Assembly: GCF_003269425.1 (NCBI RefSeq)
Contig: NZ_CP030104.1
Coordinates: 2,165,501 to 2,229,500 of the forward strand
Direction: 5' to 3'
DNA: 64,000 bases
Origin: Flagellimonas maritima
GTDB lineage: Bacteria; Bacteroidota; Bacteroidia; Flavobacteriales; Flavobacteriaceae
Below, piece by piece: positions 35,762-45,236 of this stretch. Made by a program: the position numbers and the translations under genes. A model generated the notes under the pieces. The model did not search any database. It was not told where the DNA came from and worked only from the letters and a program-made list of their open reading frames with translations. The stretch's first letter is position 1. Each line of letters starts with the position of its first letter.

Positions 35762-35770
35762 TAACTGAGA

Positions 35771-36904
35771 ATGAGCGGAATTTACATTCACATCCCTTTC
35801 TGCAAACAAGCATGCCACTATTGTGATTTTCATTTTTCCACGCAATTGGGCAAGAAAGAAGCTATGGTCAAGGCACTTCAAAAAGAAATGGAATTGCGTA
35901 AGGATGAGTTTCAGGATGAATTGGTCGAGACAATTTATTTTGGTGGAGGCACCCCTTCCGTTCTTACTACAGCCGAGATAAACGATTTAATAAAAACAGT
36001 ATACGCCAACTATACCGTTGCTAAAAGCCCTGAAATTACTTTAGAAGCAAACCCGGATGACTTAACGGAGGAAAAAATTCTGGAATTGGCCCAAAGTCCT
36101 ATCAATAGATTGAGTATAGGAATCCAGTCCTTTTTTGATGAAGATTTAAAATTGATGAACAGAGCACATTCATCTGTACAAGCAATTAAGTCGCTGTCAA
36201 TGGCAACAAAATATTTTAACAACATTTCCATAGATTTGATTTATGGAATACCTGGCATGGATAATATCAGGTGGAAAGCAAACATTGAAAAGGCCCTTTC
36301 CTTTAAACTTCCACATATTTCAAGCTATGCATTAACGGTAGAGCCTAAAACTGCATTAAAAAAGTTTATAGAAAGAGGAATTGTGGATGATGTAGATGAT
36401 GACCAAGCTCAAGAACAATTCCATATTTTGGTAGATGTTCTGGAAGCAAATGGTTTTGTGAATTATGAAATTTCCAATTTTGGAAAAGATGGGTTCTTTT
36501 CAAAAAACAATACTTCATATTGGCAGGGAAAAAAATATATGGGCATTGGACCCTCGGCACATTCTTTTGACGGAAAGCATAGAGGCTGGAACATTAGAAA
36601 CAATATAAAATACATAGGAGCCCTACAGATAGATAAATTGCCAATGGATATAGAGACCTTGACCAAAAAAGACAGGTACAATGAATATGTAATGACAGGC
36701 TTGCGAACCATTTGGGGCGTCTCTTTAAAAAAAATAGAATTGGATTTTGGAAGTACCTATATTGAACATCTGAAGCAACATGCACAAAAATATTTGCAAG
36801 AACACCTACTTTTTGTAGATGAAGGAAAATTATTGGCCACTAAAAAGGGAAAGTTTCTAGTGGACGGAATTGCTTCTGATTTGTTTATGCTCAATTTAAA
36901 ATAG
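35771..36904 (+). CDS. hemW: radical SAM heme chaperone HemW
   Basis: 377 residues. The iron-sulfur motif CKQACHYCDF (CxxxCxxC) stands at 12-19, followed by HFSTQLGK, TIYFGGGTPS and SIGIQSF, which separate HemW from the true coproporphyrinogen oxidase HemN. The C-terminal HemW domain is present (PSAHSFDGKHRGWN). It delivers heme to target proteins. It starts 9 bases after the four-helix-bundle gene. Confidence 0.93.
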   Translation: MSGIYIHIPFCKQACHYCDFHFSTQLGKKEAMVKALQKEMELRKDEFQDELVETIYFGGGTPSVLTTAEINDLIKTVYANYTVAKSPEITLEANPDDLTEEKILELAQSPINRLSIGIQSFFDEDLKLMNRAHSSVQAIKSLSMATKYFNNISIDLIYGIPGMDNIRWKANIEKALSFKLPHISSYALTVEPKTALKKFIERGIVDDVDDDQAQEQFHILVDVLEANGFVNYEISNFGKDGFFSKNNTSYWQGKKYMGIGPSAHSFDGKHRGWNIRNNIKYIGALQIDKLPMDIETLTKKDRYNEYVMTGLRTIWGVSLKKIELDFGSTYIEHLKQHAQKYLQEHLLFVDEGKLLATKKGKFLVDGIASDLFMLNLK

Positions 36905-36909
36905 TAAAT

Positions 36910-36972
36910 TGTCATTCTTGTGGAAAAAGAGTCCACAAGTATAATAGATTCCCAATCAAGTTGGGATGGCAA
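36910..36972. repeat. REP-like intergenic element with two hairpins
   Basis: CTTGTGG/CCACAAG (36917-36939) and TCCCAA-N5-TTGGGA (36950-36966) are flanked by TTGTCATTC and ATGGCAA, a near outer pair. The layout is like the element at 34080-34141. Confidence 0.55.
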
Positions 36973-36984
36973 ACCTAATAATAG

Positions 36985-37734
36985 TTGATAGCGAGCATCA
37001 AATACAATTCAAAAAATTATAAAATCGATTTATCCAAGCCATTGGACATCTCAATTCCATTACTTGGCGGTGACAAAAACGTAAATGCCTGGTACTTGGA
37101 ACCCCCTAAAATTGAACCTCATAAAGAAGGCAATTATATCGGTAAGGTTTCAGAGGGCGCGTCCACCAATTTCAATTACATCTGGTTCAATCCACATTCG
37201 CATGTAACGCATACCGAATGTTTTGGGCATATTACCAAAGAATTTCATTCTGTAAATAGAAACCTAAAACAATTTTTTTTCTTTGCTGAAGTGATTACCC
37301 TTATTCCTGAGAGTTTTGGAGAGGACTTGGTCATTACAGCTGAATTATTGCAAAATAGCATAGGAGATAAAAACCCTGAAGCTTTGGTCATTAGGACAAT
37401 TCCAAATCTTCCCAATAAACAAACTAAGCACTATTCCAATACAAACCCTCCCTACTTACTGAAAGATGCCGTTGAGTTTTTGGTCAAAAAAGAAATTGCC
37501 CACTTACTTATTGATTTGCCATCGGTAGATAAAGAAAAAGATGATGGGGCTCTTTTGGCCCATAAAGCGTTTTGGAATATTGACAGCAATCCTCGAAGAA
37601 ATGCCACTATTACGGAATTTATCTACGTCGCAAATGATATTGCCGATGGTAGCTATGTATTGAATCTTCAAGTTGCACCTTTTGAAAATGATGCTAGCCC
37701 CAGTAGACCCGTGTTGTACAGGATTTTTGAATAA
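36985..37734 (+). CDS. cyclase family protein (kynurenine formamidase-like)
   Basis: 249 residues from a TTG start at 36985; a stop codon stands directly before it, and no ATG or GTG gives a full protein. The metal motif of the cyclase fold (usually HxGTHxDxPxH) appears as NPHSHVTHTECFGHI, and LLIDLPSVDKEKD follows. The first histidine pair is kept but the Gly-Thr is changed, so the enzyme may be active on another substrate. Kynurenine formamidase is the best-known relative. It is the first of a run of closely spaced small genes. Confidence 0.8.
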   Translation: MIASIKYNSKNYKIDLSKPLDISIPLLGGDKNVNAWYLEPPKIEPHKEGNYIGKVSEGASTNFNYIWFNPHSHVTHTECFGHITKEFHSVNRNLKQFFFFAEVITLIPESFGEDLVITAELLQNSIGDKNPEALVIRTIPNLPNKQTKHYSNTNPPYLLKDAVEFLVKKEIAHLLIDLPSVDKEKDDGALLAHKAFWNIDSNPRRNATITEFIYVANDIADGSYVLNLQVAPFENDASPSRPVLYRIFE

Positions 37735-37766
37735 TATATTAATTACAATCTTCATATATTTAAAAG

Positions 37767-38390
37767 ATGGATAGCATTTTAGAAGCTTTATTGGGTCTCA
37801 TTCTTGGGGCAATATTAATGTATTGGGTCTTTTCCTTATTCCGGAAAAAGAAAAATGAAGAACTGACCAAGCAGCAGTCAACCGTTTTATTGGATAAAAT
37901 CAAGAGCGTTTGCAAATTGGTCTCGGTCGAAGGCGATTTTGCCGAAATTTATCATTATGAAAATACCAGGGGCGCTTTTATGAACCTGTTGAGCAGCAAG
38001 AAAAAAGCGCTAATCGTTGTAAAGGCCAAGGCACAAATTGGCTATGACCTAAAAAAACTGAACCTAAAAGCGGATAATGAGAAAAAGCGGATCATACTTG
38101 CAAATTTTCCAGAACCCGAGGTGCTGTCCATAGAACCCGAACTCGAATTTTACGATATTAAAAGTGGTTTATTTAACTTATTTACCCCTAATGACCTTAC
38201 GAAATTGAACTTGGAGGCCAAAACGCACATACGACAAAAAATACCGGAAAGTGGTTTAATGGATACTGCTAAGAAGGAAGCATTGCAAGCAGTTTTATTG
38301 GTTGAAAAAATCGTTGAGACCATCGGGTGGACTTTGGATTATTCTGCCCTGGAAATTACAGTTAAGGAGAAACAGAATTTAGAAAATTAA
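37767..38390 (+). CDS. DUF4230 membrane-anchored protein
   Basis: 207 residues. One N-terminal membrane segment (about 5-25; ALLGLILGAILMYWVF) is followed by a soluble domain with the DUF4230 pattern (GDFAEIYHYENTRG, KKALIVVKAKAQIGYDL, KKEALQAVLLVEKI). The domain is predicted outside the inner membrane. Function unknown. It lies 32 bases after the cyclase gene and 4 before the next, so the genes are probably co-transcribed. Confidence 0.88.
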   Translation: MDSILEALLGLILGAILMYWVFSLFRKKKNEELTKQQSTVLLDKIKSVCKLVSVEGDFAEIYHYENTRGAFMNLLSSKKKALIVVKAKAQIGYDLKKLNLKADNEKKRIILANFPEPEVLSIEPELEFYDIKSGLFNLFTPNDLTKLNLEAKTHIRQKIPESGLMDTAKKEALQAVLLVEKIVETIGWTLDYSALEITVKEKQNLEN

Positions 38391-38394
38391 AAGC

Positions 38395-38799
38395 ATGAAA
38401 AAGTTAATATCATCACTTTTTGCGATTTGTTTTTTAATGACTATCGGATTTACACAAAATCAAAAAACCACCACGGAGTTCGATTCATCGTTTGCCCATA
38501 CAGTATATTTCTGGCTTAAAAATCCAAACAATACAGACGATAGAGCCAAATTTGAGACCTCTTTGGAAAAGTTCCTGAAAAATTCAAAATATGCAAAAAC
38601 CAATTTTATTGGAATTCCGCCCGTTGCAAAAAGGGATGTTGTGGATGGGTCATTCACTTATTCCCTTATTGTTACTTTTGAATCAGCAGAAGCACAAGAA
38701 AGTTACCAAAGCGAAAAGGCCCATCTAACTTTTATAAAAGAATGTAAAGACCTATGGGAGAAGGTTATTGTATATGATTCACAAGGGCTACAAAAATGA
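38395..38799 (+). CDS. secreted Dabb (stress-responsive alpha/beta barrel) protein
   Basis: 134 residues. A signal peptide (1-20, ending TIGFTQ) is followed by a Dabb fold (HTVYFWLKNPN, VTFESAEAQESYQSEKAH). The family is a dimeric ferredoxin-like fold with mixed small-molecule functions. The exported form is common in this family of bacteria; its role is unknown. It overlaps the next gene by 4 bases (ATGA). Confidence 0.85.
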   Translation: MKKLISSLFAICFLMTIGFTQNQKTTTEFDSSFAHTVYFWLKNPNNTDDRAKFETSLEKFLKNSKYAKTNFIGIPPVAKRDVVDGSFTYSLIVTFESAEAQESYQSEKAHLTFIKECKDLWEKVIVYDSQGLQK

Positions 38800-39152
38800 A
38801 TATTGAAGAATTCAGGAATCATTGCCTAAACAAAAAGGGGGTTACCGAAGAGTTTCCATTTGATGAAACAACATTGGTATTTAAGGTAATGGGTAAAATG
38901 TTTGCTCTTATATCTTTGAAAAGATTGCCCCCACAATGCAATCTAAAGTGTGACCCTGAACGTGCAGTGCAACTAAGAGAACAGTACGACGGTGACATTC
39001 TACCAGGGTATCACATGAGCAAGACCCATTGGAATACACTGCTTTTGGACAACCTTCCGCCCATCCTAATCGTAGAACTGCTGAACCATTCCTATGACTT
39101 GGTAGTGTCTGGACTCACAAAAAAGCTGAAAGAAGAGTTGTTAGGACTCTAA
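38796..39152 (+). CDS. MmcQ/YjbR family protein
   Basis: 118 residues with the CyaY-like YjbR fold: EEFPFDETTLVFKVMGKMFALI in part, LKCDPERAVQLREQY, PGYHMSKTHWNTL. The pattern NxxHW in the centre and the length (about 115) match the family, which is called DNA-binding on structural grounds only. Translationally coupled to the Dabb gene. Confidence 0.9.
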   Translation: MNIEEFRNHCLNKKGVTEEFPFDETTLVFKVMGKMFALISLKRLPPQCNLKCDPERAVQLREQYDGDILPGYHMSKTHWNTLLLDNLPPILIVELLNHSYDLVVSGLTKKLKEELLGL

Positions 39153-39332
39153 TAATGTTAAAGCTTATGATCCACATCTTAGCATTCAATTCTTAAAGTA
39201 AAGAGCATTTTTATAGATTGGTAAAGCGTATTTTATCCAATCGTCAAGTCAATTGCCGTATCCATACATTCCCTCCTAATTATTTATCTGGCATTTTTTA
39301 TTTTAATGCACTTAATCATAAAGTTCGATTGA

Positions 39333-40055
39333 ATGGAAAAAAAAGGACATCATTTAAAAATTCATATATCAAAAAGAAGAATTGCAATTTCCATACTGTT
39401 GATATCCGGAATTTTCTCTCTAATTGGGATTTCGATTTATAAAATGGTCAATTCTTCGACCGATAATAGGTTTGTGAACTTGGCAATCGAAAAAAATAAT
39501 AAGACATACGTTTATTCTAAATTAGGAACAATCTTTGTCGAATCTTCAATCAAAAAAAACGAAAGTCCAAATCTCTTCGGGTTTGTTAGACTTTTCGAAA
39601 AAGATAAAAATCTCTACGTTTCACCCAATGAGTTAAATGAAATTGTTGATTTGTTATGTGGAAATTTCATTTTACACGATTATCCTGAGAAGAGTTATGA
39701 TGGTTATGTTACTTCCGGAAATTCAAGTTGTTATAGAAATTCTTTTAAAAATCAAAGTACCCAAACAGTCGGAGAGCAAGTAAAATTGAATGCTTTACAA
39801 ATAACAAATAAATCTACAGGTGAGGCCCATAACATACGTTGGAGCTATAACCTAAAAAATTACGAATACAGAGCTTTAGAAAATTGTGAAGAAAAATCCT
39901 TTATGATCAGAACTTCTGTTGTCCCTGGTGAAACTGTTTGGGCAAATGAAGATTTTATCGTGGTTAATCTTTATGAATTAGCAAACTTTTTTGGAGATAA
40001 GGTACATTTGGAATTCAAAGAAGAACAACAACTTTTATACATACTTCATAAATAA
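39333..40055 (+). CDS. unknown membrane-anchored protein
   Basis: 240 residues. A basic N-terminus is followed by one membrane segment (about 18-38; IAISILLISGIFSLIGISIY) and a soluble domain, probably outside the membrane, with two Cys pairs possible (LLCGNF, SSCYRN, ENCEEK). I do not recognise a family. The domain has an LYVSPNELNEIVDLL and a late VVNLYELANFFGDKVHL segment, loosely like copper-amine-oxidase-N-type modules, but this is weak. It stands alone between gaps of about 180 and 210 bases. Confidence 0.6.
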   Translation: MEKKGHHLKIHISKRRIAISILLISGIFSLIGISIYKMVNSSTDNRFVNLAIEKNNKTYVYSKLGTIFVESSIKKNESPNLFGFVRLFEKDKNLYVSPNELNEIVDLLCGNFILHDYPEKSYDGYVTSGNSSCYRNSFKNQSTQTVGEQVKLNALQITNKSTGEAHNIRWSYNLKNYEYRALENCEEKSFMIRTSVVPGETVWANEDFIVVNLYELANFFGDKVHLEFKEEQQLLYILHK

Positions 40056-40268
40056 AAAGTAAGATAAGATATTTTTATATTTTTTTCTCTTGCAAATTGC
40101 CTATATATTTCAAGCTCTAGCTTTTATGGATGGATAGGGAATACAGCTTTTTTCCGTAACTTGGTTTTTAGTTTTAGACTTCAACTTGTTAAGATAAAAA
40201 CTATTTCATAACGTTATAATCGATATTGATTTTATACTCGGAATCGATACGTAAAAGCAAGATTTAGA

Positions 40269-41306
40269 ATGGTAAGTATTTTGGTAACGGGAGGAGCAGG
40301 TTTTATAGGCTCTAATTTCATTCCTTTTTATTTGGAGTCCAACACTAAGGTCAATATAGTTAATATTGATGCGCTTACTTATGCTGGTAGCTTGGATAAT
40401 CTGGCAGATGTAGAAAAACATCCACGCTATACTTTTATAAATGGGAATGTCTGTGACAGAAAACTTGTTAAAAGAATATTTGAAATATATGGCATCAAAG
40501 GAGTGATTCATTTTGCCGCAGAGTCACATGTGGATAACTCCATCACAGATCCTGATGCATTTATGCAAACAAATATTTTGGGCACCTTTACTTTGTTGGA
40601 TGTAGCCAAAAAACATTGGATGGTAAGCAATGGAGTTTATAAAGAGGCTTACAAAAATGCTAGATTTCACCATGTTTCTACAGATGAGGTATATGGAACT
40701 TTGGAAAAAGAGGGCCTTTTTGAGGAAACAACACCTTATGCGCCCAATAGTCCATACAGTGCTTCAAAAGCAGCCTCGGATTTTATAGTAAGAAGCTATC
40801 ATCATACCTATGGTATGAACGTTGTAACTACAAACTGTTCCAACAATTACGGACCAAAACAACATGATGAAAAATTGATTCCCACCATTATTAGAAAAGC
40901 ATTGGCGGGAGAACCTATTCCAATTTATGGGGATGGCTCAAACATTAGGGATTGGTTATATGTTTTGGACCATTGTAAAGGATTGGCATTGGCCTATGAA
41001 AAAGGAGTTTCGGGAGAGACCTATAATATTGGGGGTAGAAACGAAAGAAATAACATATACATTGCACAAAAAGTATGTGGGATTTTAGATAATAAAAGAC
41101 CATCCGCCTCAGGTTCTTCATATAAAGATTTGATCACGTACGTTAAAGATAGGGCAGGGCACGATTTTAGATATGCCATTGACGCTTCCAAAATTGAAAA
41201 TGAACTGGGATGGAGTGCCGATGAGAATTTTGAGACCGGTATTGAGAAAACAGTGGACTGGTATTTGAAAAGGCATGCTCTTACAAAAGAAAAAGATATT
41301 GTCTAA
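40269..41306 (+). CDS. rmlB: dTDP-glucose 4,6-dehydratase
   Basis: 345 residues of the extended short-chain dehydrogenase fold. The NAD loop is GGAGFIGSN (about 7-15), the active site has STDEVYG and YSASKAASD (YxxxK), and NNYGPKQHDEKLIP is the nucleotide-sugar part. It makes dTDP-4-keto-6-deoxyglucose, the second step to dTDP-L-rhamnose. First gene of the rmlBACD cluster. Confidence 0.97.
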   Translation: MVSILVTGGAGFIGSNFIPFYLESNTKVNIVNIDALTYAGSLDNLADVEKHPRYTFINGNVCDRKLVKRIFEIYGIKGVIHFAAESHVDNSITDPDAFMQTNILGTFTLLDVAKKHWMVSNGVYKEAYKNARFHHVSTDEVYGTLEKEGLFEETTPYAPNSPYSASKAASDFIVRSYHHTYGMNVVTTNCSNNYGPKQHDEKLIPTIIRKALAGEPIPIYGDGSNIRDWLYVLDHCKGLALAYEKGVSGETYNIGGRNERNNIYIAQKVCGILDNKRPSASGSSYKDLITYVKDRAGHDFRYAIDASKIENELGWSADENFETGIEKTVDWYLKRHALTKEKDIV

Positions 41307-41351
41307 AGACAAATTGGATAGCTACATGTTACAGTTTTGAAAGCAGGAAAA

Positions 41352-42212
41352 ATGAAAGGAATAATTTTGGCAGGAGGTTCGGGAACAAGATTGCACCCCA
41401 TAACATTGGCGGTGAGCAAGCAATTGATGCCCATATATGATAAACCCATGATCTATTATCCACTTTCAACCTTGATCGAATCTGGAATTTGGGAAATATT
41501 AATCATTTCAACCCCGTATGACCTGCCACTTTTTAAAAGATTGCTCGGTAACGGCAGAAAATATGGTTGCAAGTTCGAATACGCCGTACAAGAAAAACCA
41601 AATGGGCTTGCAGAAGCATTTATTATTGGAGAAAAGTTTATAGAGAATGATAAGGTTGCCCTTATTCTAGGTGATAATATTTTTTACGGTACAGGTTTGG
41701 AAACCTTACTTCAATCCAATAGCAATCCAGATGGCGGAATTATTTATGCATATCACGTAAATGACCCTGAAAGGTATGGCGTTGTTGAATTTGGTGATGA
41801 TGGAAAGGTCATTTCCATAGAAGAAAAGCCCCAAGAACCAAAATCTAACTATGCAGTTCCCGGAATTTATTTTTATGACAACGATGTCGTGGAGATTGCC
41901 AAAAATATCAAGCCCAGTAAAAGAGGCGAACTGGAAATTACGGACGTCAATCAAGAGTATTTGAAACAGGGAAGGCTTAAGGTGGGTATTATGGACAGGG
42001 GTACCGCTTGGTTGGATACCGGAACCTTTCAGTCATTGATGCAAGCTTCACAATTTGTTCAGGTCATCGAAGAAAGACAGGGGCTTAAAATAGGTGCCAT
42101 TGAAGCATCTGCATATAAAATGGGCTTCATTACAAAAAACCAATTTAAAAAATTAACAGAACCTTTTCTGAAAAGCGGATACAGCAAACCCCTATTGGAA
42201 GCCTTGAAATAG
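41352..42212 (+). CDS. rmlA: glucose-1-phosphate thymidylyltransferase
   Basis: 286 residues from the ATG at 41352 ([16 protein letters not shown]); the open frame starts 5 codons earlier with TTG. The pyrophosphorylase loop GGSGTRL and the [23 protein letters not shown] and DTGTFQSL motifs are intact. It makes dTDP-glucose from glucose-1-phosphate and dTTP. The length is that of the tetrameric RmlA group. Confidence 0.96.
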   Translation: MKGIILAGGSGTRLHPITLAVSKQLMPIYDKPMIYYPLSTLIESGIWEILIISTPYDLPLFKRLLGNGRKYGCKFEYAVQEKPNGLAEAFIIGEKFIENDKVALILGDNIFYGTGLETLLQSNSNPDGGIIYAYHVNDPERYGVVEFGDDGKVISIEEKPQEPKSNYAVPGIYFYDNDVVEIAKNIKPSKRGELEITDVNQEYLKQGRLKVGIMDRGTAWLDTGTFQSLMQASQFVQVIEERQGLKIGAIEASAYKMGFITKNQFKKLTEPFLKSGYSKPLLEALK

Positions 42213-42215
42213 TAT

Positions 42216-42764
42216 ATGAAAGTACAGAAAACGAAAATAATCGATTGCTATATTCTAGAGCCAATAATTCATGAAGACAAGCGAGGTTATTTTTTTGAGA
42301 GCTATAATCAAGAAAAGTTCGAATCACTGACCGGCTTAAAACCATATTTTGTTCAGGATAATGAATCCTTATCTTCAAAGGGTGTTCTCAGGGGGCTTCA
42401 TTTTCAAAAAGAAGAACATGCACAAGCAAAATTGATCCGTGTAGGCGATGGTGAAGTTTTGGACGTTGCTGTTGATATAAGACCCGACTCCAAAACATTT
42501 GGAAACGTTGTCTCTACCATACTTTCATCCAATAATAAAAAACAAATGTTCATACCAAGAGGTTGTGCCCATGGTTTTGTAACCTTGAGCAATACCGCTA
42601 AATTCTTTTATAAATGTGACAACTTTTACAATGCAGCATCCGAAGGAGGAATCATCTATAATGACAAAACATTTAATATTGATTGGATGATACCAGAAGA
42701 AAATCTGATCATTTCGGAAAAGGATAAATCTTTACCGGCACTTAAAGAAGCGGTACCCCACTAA
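42216..42764 (+). CDS. rmlC: dTDP-4-dehydrorhamnose 3,5-epimerase
   Basis: 182 residues with a cupin fold. GVLRGLHFQ carries the active-site His, VAVDIRPDS and FIPRGCAHGF the second half. It starts 3 bases after rmlA. It epimerises C3 and C5 of dTDP-4-keto-6-deoxyglucose. Confidence 0.96.
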   Translation: MKVQKTKIIDCYILEPIIHEDKRGYFFESYNQEKFESLTGLKPYFVQDNESLSSKGVLRGLHFQKEEHAQAKLIRVGDGEVLDVAVDIRPDSKTFGNVVSTILSSNNKKQMFIPRGCAHGFVTLSNTAKFFYKCDNFYNAASEGGIIYNDKTFNIDWMIPEENLIISEKDKSLPALKEAVPH

Positions 42765-42779
42765 TTTTAAATTATCTCC

Positions 42780-43649
42780 ATGAAAATATTGGTTACAGGA
42801 GCATCCGGACAGTTGGGTAGCACTTTTAAATCATTGGCAAAAAAAGGGTATGCAAAAGAACTGGATTTTGTATTTAAGTCTGCTACAGATTTGGATATAA
42901 CCGATATCGATGCCGTTCAAGAAGAACTTACCTCATCAGATTATGCATATTGTATCAACTGTGCTGGATTCACTAATGTAGATAGCGCGGAAGATCAAAA
43001 CGATTTGGCATATCTGTTGAACGTAACCGGCGTTCGTAATCTTGCCATAAATTGTAATAGAAGCAAGACCATTTTAATCCATATTTCCACGGATTTTGTT
43101 TTTGATGGATTTTCAAACGTTCCCTATTCCGAAGAGGCTGTTGCTAGACCCATCAATTTTTATGGGGATACAAAATACAAGGGAGAACGTGCTGTTATCA
43201 ATAATGTAAGTCGATACTTTATTCTGAGGACATCATGGCTATATTCAGAATTTGGACAAAACTTTATGAAGACCATGCTGAAATTGGCTCCCAAAAAGGA
43301 TACAATTTCGGTAGTGTACGATCAAATAGGAACGCCAACATATGCTCTAGACCTTGCCAATACAATTTTGCTAATTATTAAAGAAAATAGTAAAGATTAC
43401 GGAACCTACAATTATAGCAACGAAGGGGTTGCAAGTTGGTACGATTTTGCAAAGGCAATTTTTGAAGGCTATACTATCGATATTGAATTGAAACCTATCC
43501 TTTCAACAGCATATGAAATGTCTGCCGAGCGTCCAAAATTCAGTGTTCTGGATAAGTCCAAAATTAAGGATACGTTTGGTTTGATCATTCCACATTGGAA
43601 AGATAGCCTTTCTGTAGCACTGAGGGCTTATTCCCAAATTAATGGTTAA
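42780..43649 (+). CDS. rmlD: dTDP-4-dehydrorhamnose reductase
   Basis: 289 residues. The NADPH loop GASGQLGS (about 7-14), STDFVFDG, and YGDTKYKGE (YxxxK) are all present. It makes dTDP-L-rhamnose for surface polysaccharide. Its last 4 bases overlap the 3' end of the convergent DUF4407 gene, so no terminator lies between them. Confidence 0.95.
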   Translation: MKILVTGASGQLGSTFKSLAKKGYAKELDFVFKSATDLDITDIDAVQEELTSSDYAYCINCAGFTNVDSAEDQNDLAYLLNVTGVRNLAINCNRSKTILIHISTDFVFDGFSNVPYSEEAVARPINFYGDTKYKGERAVINNVSRYFILRTSWLYSEFGQNFMKTMLKLAPKKDTISVVYDQIGTPTYALDLANTILLIIKENSKDYGTYNYSNEGVASWYDFAKAIFEGYTIDIELKPILSTAYEMSAERPKFSVLDKSKIKDTFGLIIPHWKDSLSVALRAYSQING

Positions 43650-44746
43650 AGTCCTTTTGTCTGGATTTTGTGAAAAGAATCGGCCTGAAGCTTGAGCAAT
43701 TCTTGGGCCTTCTCTTTCTTATATCGGTACAGCTCCTCCTCATTCTTGATATCCTCATAAATTTTTTGATTGAGCTCACCATCTGTAGAAAATAATAGCT
43801 TACGTTGTGCAACTTTTTGTGATACCCAAGTAGCCACTACACTTTCCTGTTCCTCAAAACGATAATCATATTCGCCCTTGGGTGCTAAAAGTTTAGCAAT
43901 AATAGGAGAGGTCTCAATAGCTAAAAACAGTAAAAAAATAAAAAAGGAAGGCAGCCATGGTAATTTTCCCAATGCATTAATCCGTGCCATGAGGCCATCA
44001 AAGCCGTCGATTACAGGTTGTGAGTCGGTAACGGCGTTGTTGTAATCTAATCCAAGATCAGCAATTTGACTTTCTATCACAGCTATTTTTTGTGCATTGT
44101 CTTCCTTCAACTGTGCAAGTTCCATTAAATAAGCATCATGTTTTTCACGTTTTTCTTTGTATACAGGACCTTTGCCAAGCAGCTTGGTGCCTGCGGTTCC
44201 TTCCGCTTCAGCAATATAGGTATCGTACAATGCATTTGTTTCAGTTTCCTTGACGGCAACTTCGGTTTTTAAATTATTTATTTCTTGATTTAAAGCCTCT
44301 ATCTTAGGGTTGTACTGTAATGCTATTTGCTGTTGATTGGCCAAGGTCATTTCATTTTTCTCTTCTAGCAACACCTGATTAATTTCCTTTTCGAAAATTT
44401 TCATTTCCAATGGTTTTGAAATTACAACAGCAATAATGATTGCAAGTATGATTCTTGGCACTGCTTGAACCAGCTCATTTTTAAAGCTGTCCCTTTTTTT
44501 AATGGTAGAAACAATATATCGGTCCAAATTAAAAATTAGTAAACCCCATATCAATCCAAAGAAGATAGACGTGTAGATATTGTCAAAAACAGTATATAAA
44601 GCATAGCCGCTGGCAATAAATGCCATGATAGCGGTAAAAAATACGGTGGCGCCAATACCAGCATATTTATTTCGTTCCCCATTGGAACATGAATCTAAAA
44701 TTTTGGTGTCTGCCCCAGAGCAGAAAATAAAAAAGTGTTTTAACAT
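43646..44746 (-). CDS. DUF4407 membrane protein
   Basis: 366 residues. The N-terminus FFIFCSGADTKILDSCSNGERNKYAGIG is the DUF4407 signature (written here as one conserved block, cut at 43646-44746). Membrane segments lie at about 30-50, 58-78 and 100-118, with a fourth at about 265-285; a long coiled coil sits between (about 125-240). Function unknown. The gene converges on rmlD with a 4-base overlap. Confidence 0.85.
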   Translation of the reverse strand: MLKHFFIFCSGADTKILDSCSNGERNKYAGIGATVFFTAIMAFIASGYALYTVFDNIYTSIFFGLIWGLLIFNLDRYIVSTIKKRDSFKNELVQAVPRIILAIIIAVVISKPLEMKIFEKEINQVLLEEKNEMTLANQQQIALQYNPKIEALNQEINNLKTEVAVKETETNALYDTYIAEAEGTAGTKLLGKGPVYKEKREKHDAYLMELAQLKEDNAQKIAVIESQIADLGLDYNNAVTDSQPVIDGFDGLMARINALGKLPWLPSFFIFLLFLAIETSPIIAKLLAPKGEYDYRFEEQESVVATWVSQKVAQRKLLFSTDGELNQKIYEDIKNEEELYRYKKEKAQELLKLQADSFHKIQTKGL

Positions 44747-44826
44747 AATAGTGCTCGTTTTTTAATTTAATCCTTCTGCTAAGCTCAGGACAGATAGACT
44801 ATTAGAACGCGAGAACCATGATTTTG

Positions 44827-44850
44827 TTACAAAAAAAGCCTTAAAATAAA
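44827..44850 (-). terminator. terminator of the 44879-45166 gene
   Basis: On the minus strand, the stem AAAGCCTT/AAGGCTTT with a 6-base loop runs into seven T. It lies 29 bases after the stop. Confidence 0.75.
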
Positions 44851-44878
44851 GGCTTTAGGGACGAATTTCAAATAATTA

Positions 44879-45166
44879 TTAATGAGGAAGTTTATAGAGC
44901 TTAAAAAATAAAGTGGCAAAAATTACAAGTACAAGGAGGCAAAGAGAAAAATACAAGATAGTCTTTTCCCAATCCCTTTTTTTCTCCTTTCCAAATTTTG
45001 CACTGAATTTTTCTAATTCTGATTTAGTGAATTTGGGAAAATTGTACTCGGTAGTCACGGTAGCATCAACATATATAGGTTTACGATTATCACCTTGGAA
45101 CTTCTTCCTTTTAGGAATTTTGTTCTGTTTTATACGGTTGACCATGTCGATGATGTGTCCACTCAT
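44879..45166 (-). CDS. small C-terminally anchored membrane protein
   Basis: 95 residues: a basic N-terminal part (RIKQNKIPKRKKFQG), an acidic/aromatic middle, a charged KEKKRDWEK and one C-terminal membrane segment (about 71-90; LYFSLCLLVLVIFATLFF). There is no catalytic motif. Similar small proteins in this family have been labelled riboflavin synthase subunit beta in databases, but nothing in the sequence supports that. Function unknown. Confidence 0.65.
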   Translation of the reverse strand: MSGHIIDMVNRIKQNKIPKRKKFQGDNRKPIYVDATVTTEYNFPKFTKSELEKFSAKFGKEKKRDWEKTILYFSLCLLVLVIFATLFFKLYKLPH

Positions 45167-45236
45167 AAAGTAAATCTATAGTATAAAATAGTGAAAATGT
45201 ATCAATTTTGCAACATTTTCAATCAATCCAGACCAT

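Noticed and set aside
44757..44800. A CTTCTGCTAAGCTCAGG-like short palindrome
   Set aside because: It resembles common intergenic repeats, but only one imperfect copy is present here, so I do not list it as an element.
44879..45166. The database-style name riboflavin synthase subunit beta
   Set aside because: The protein is a small single-pass membrane protein and lacks lumazine/riboflavin synthase features.
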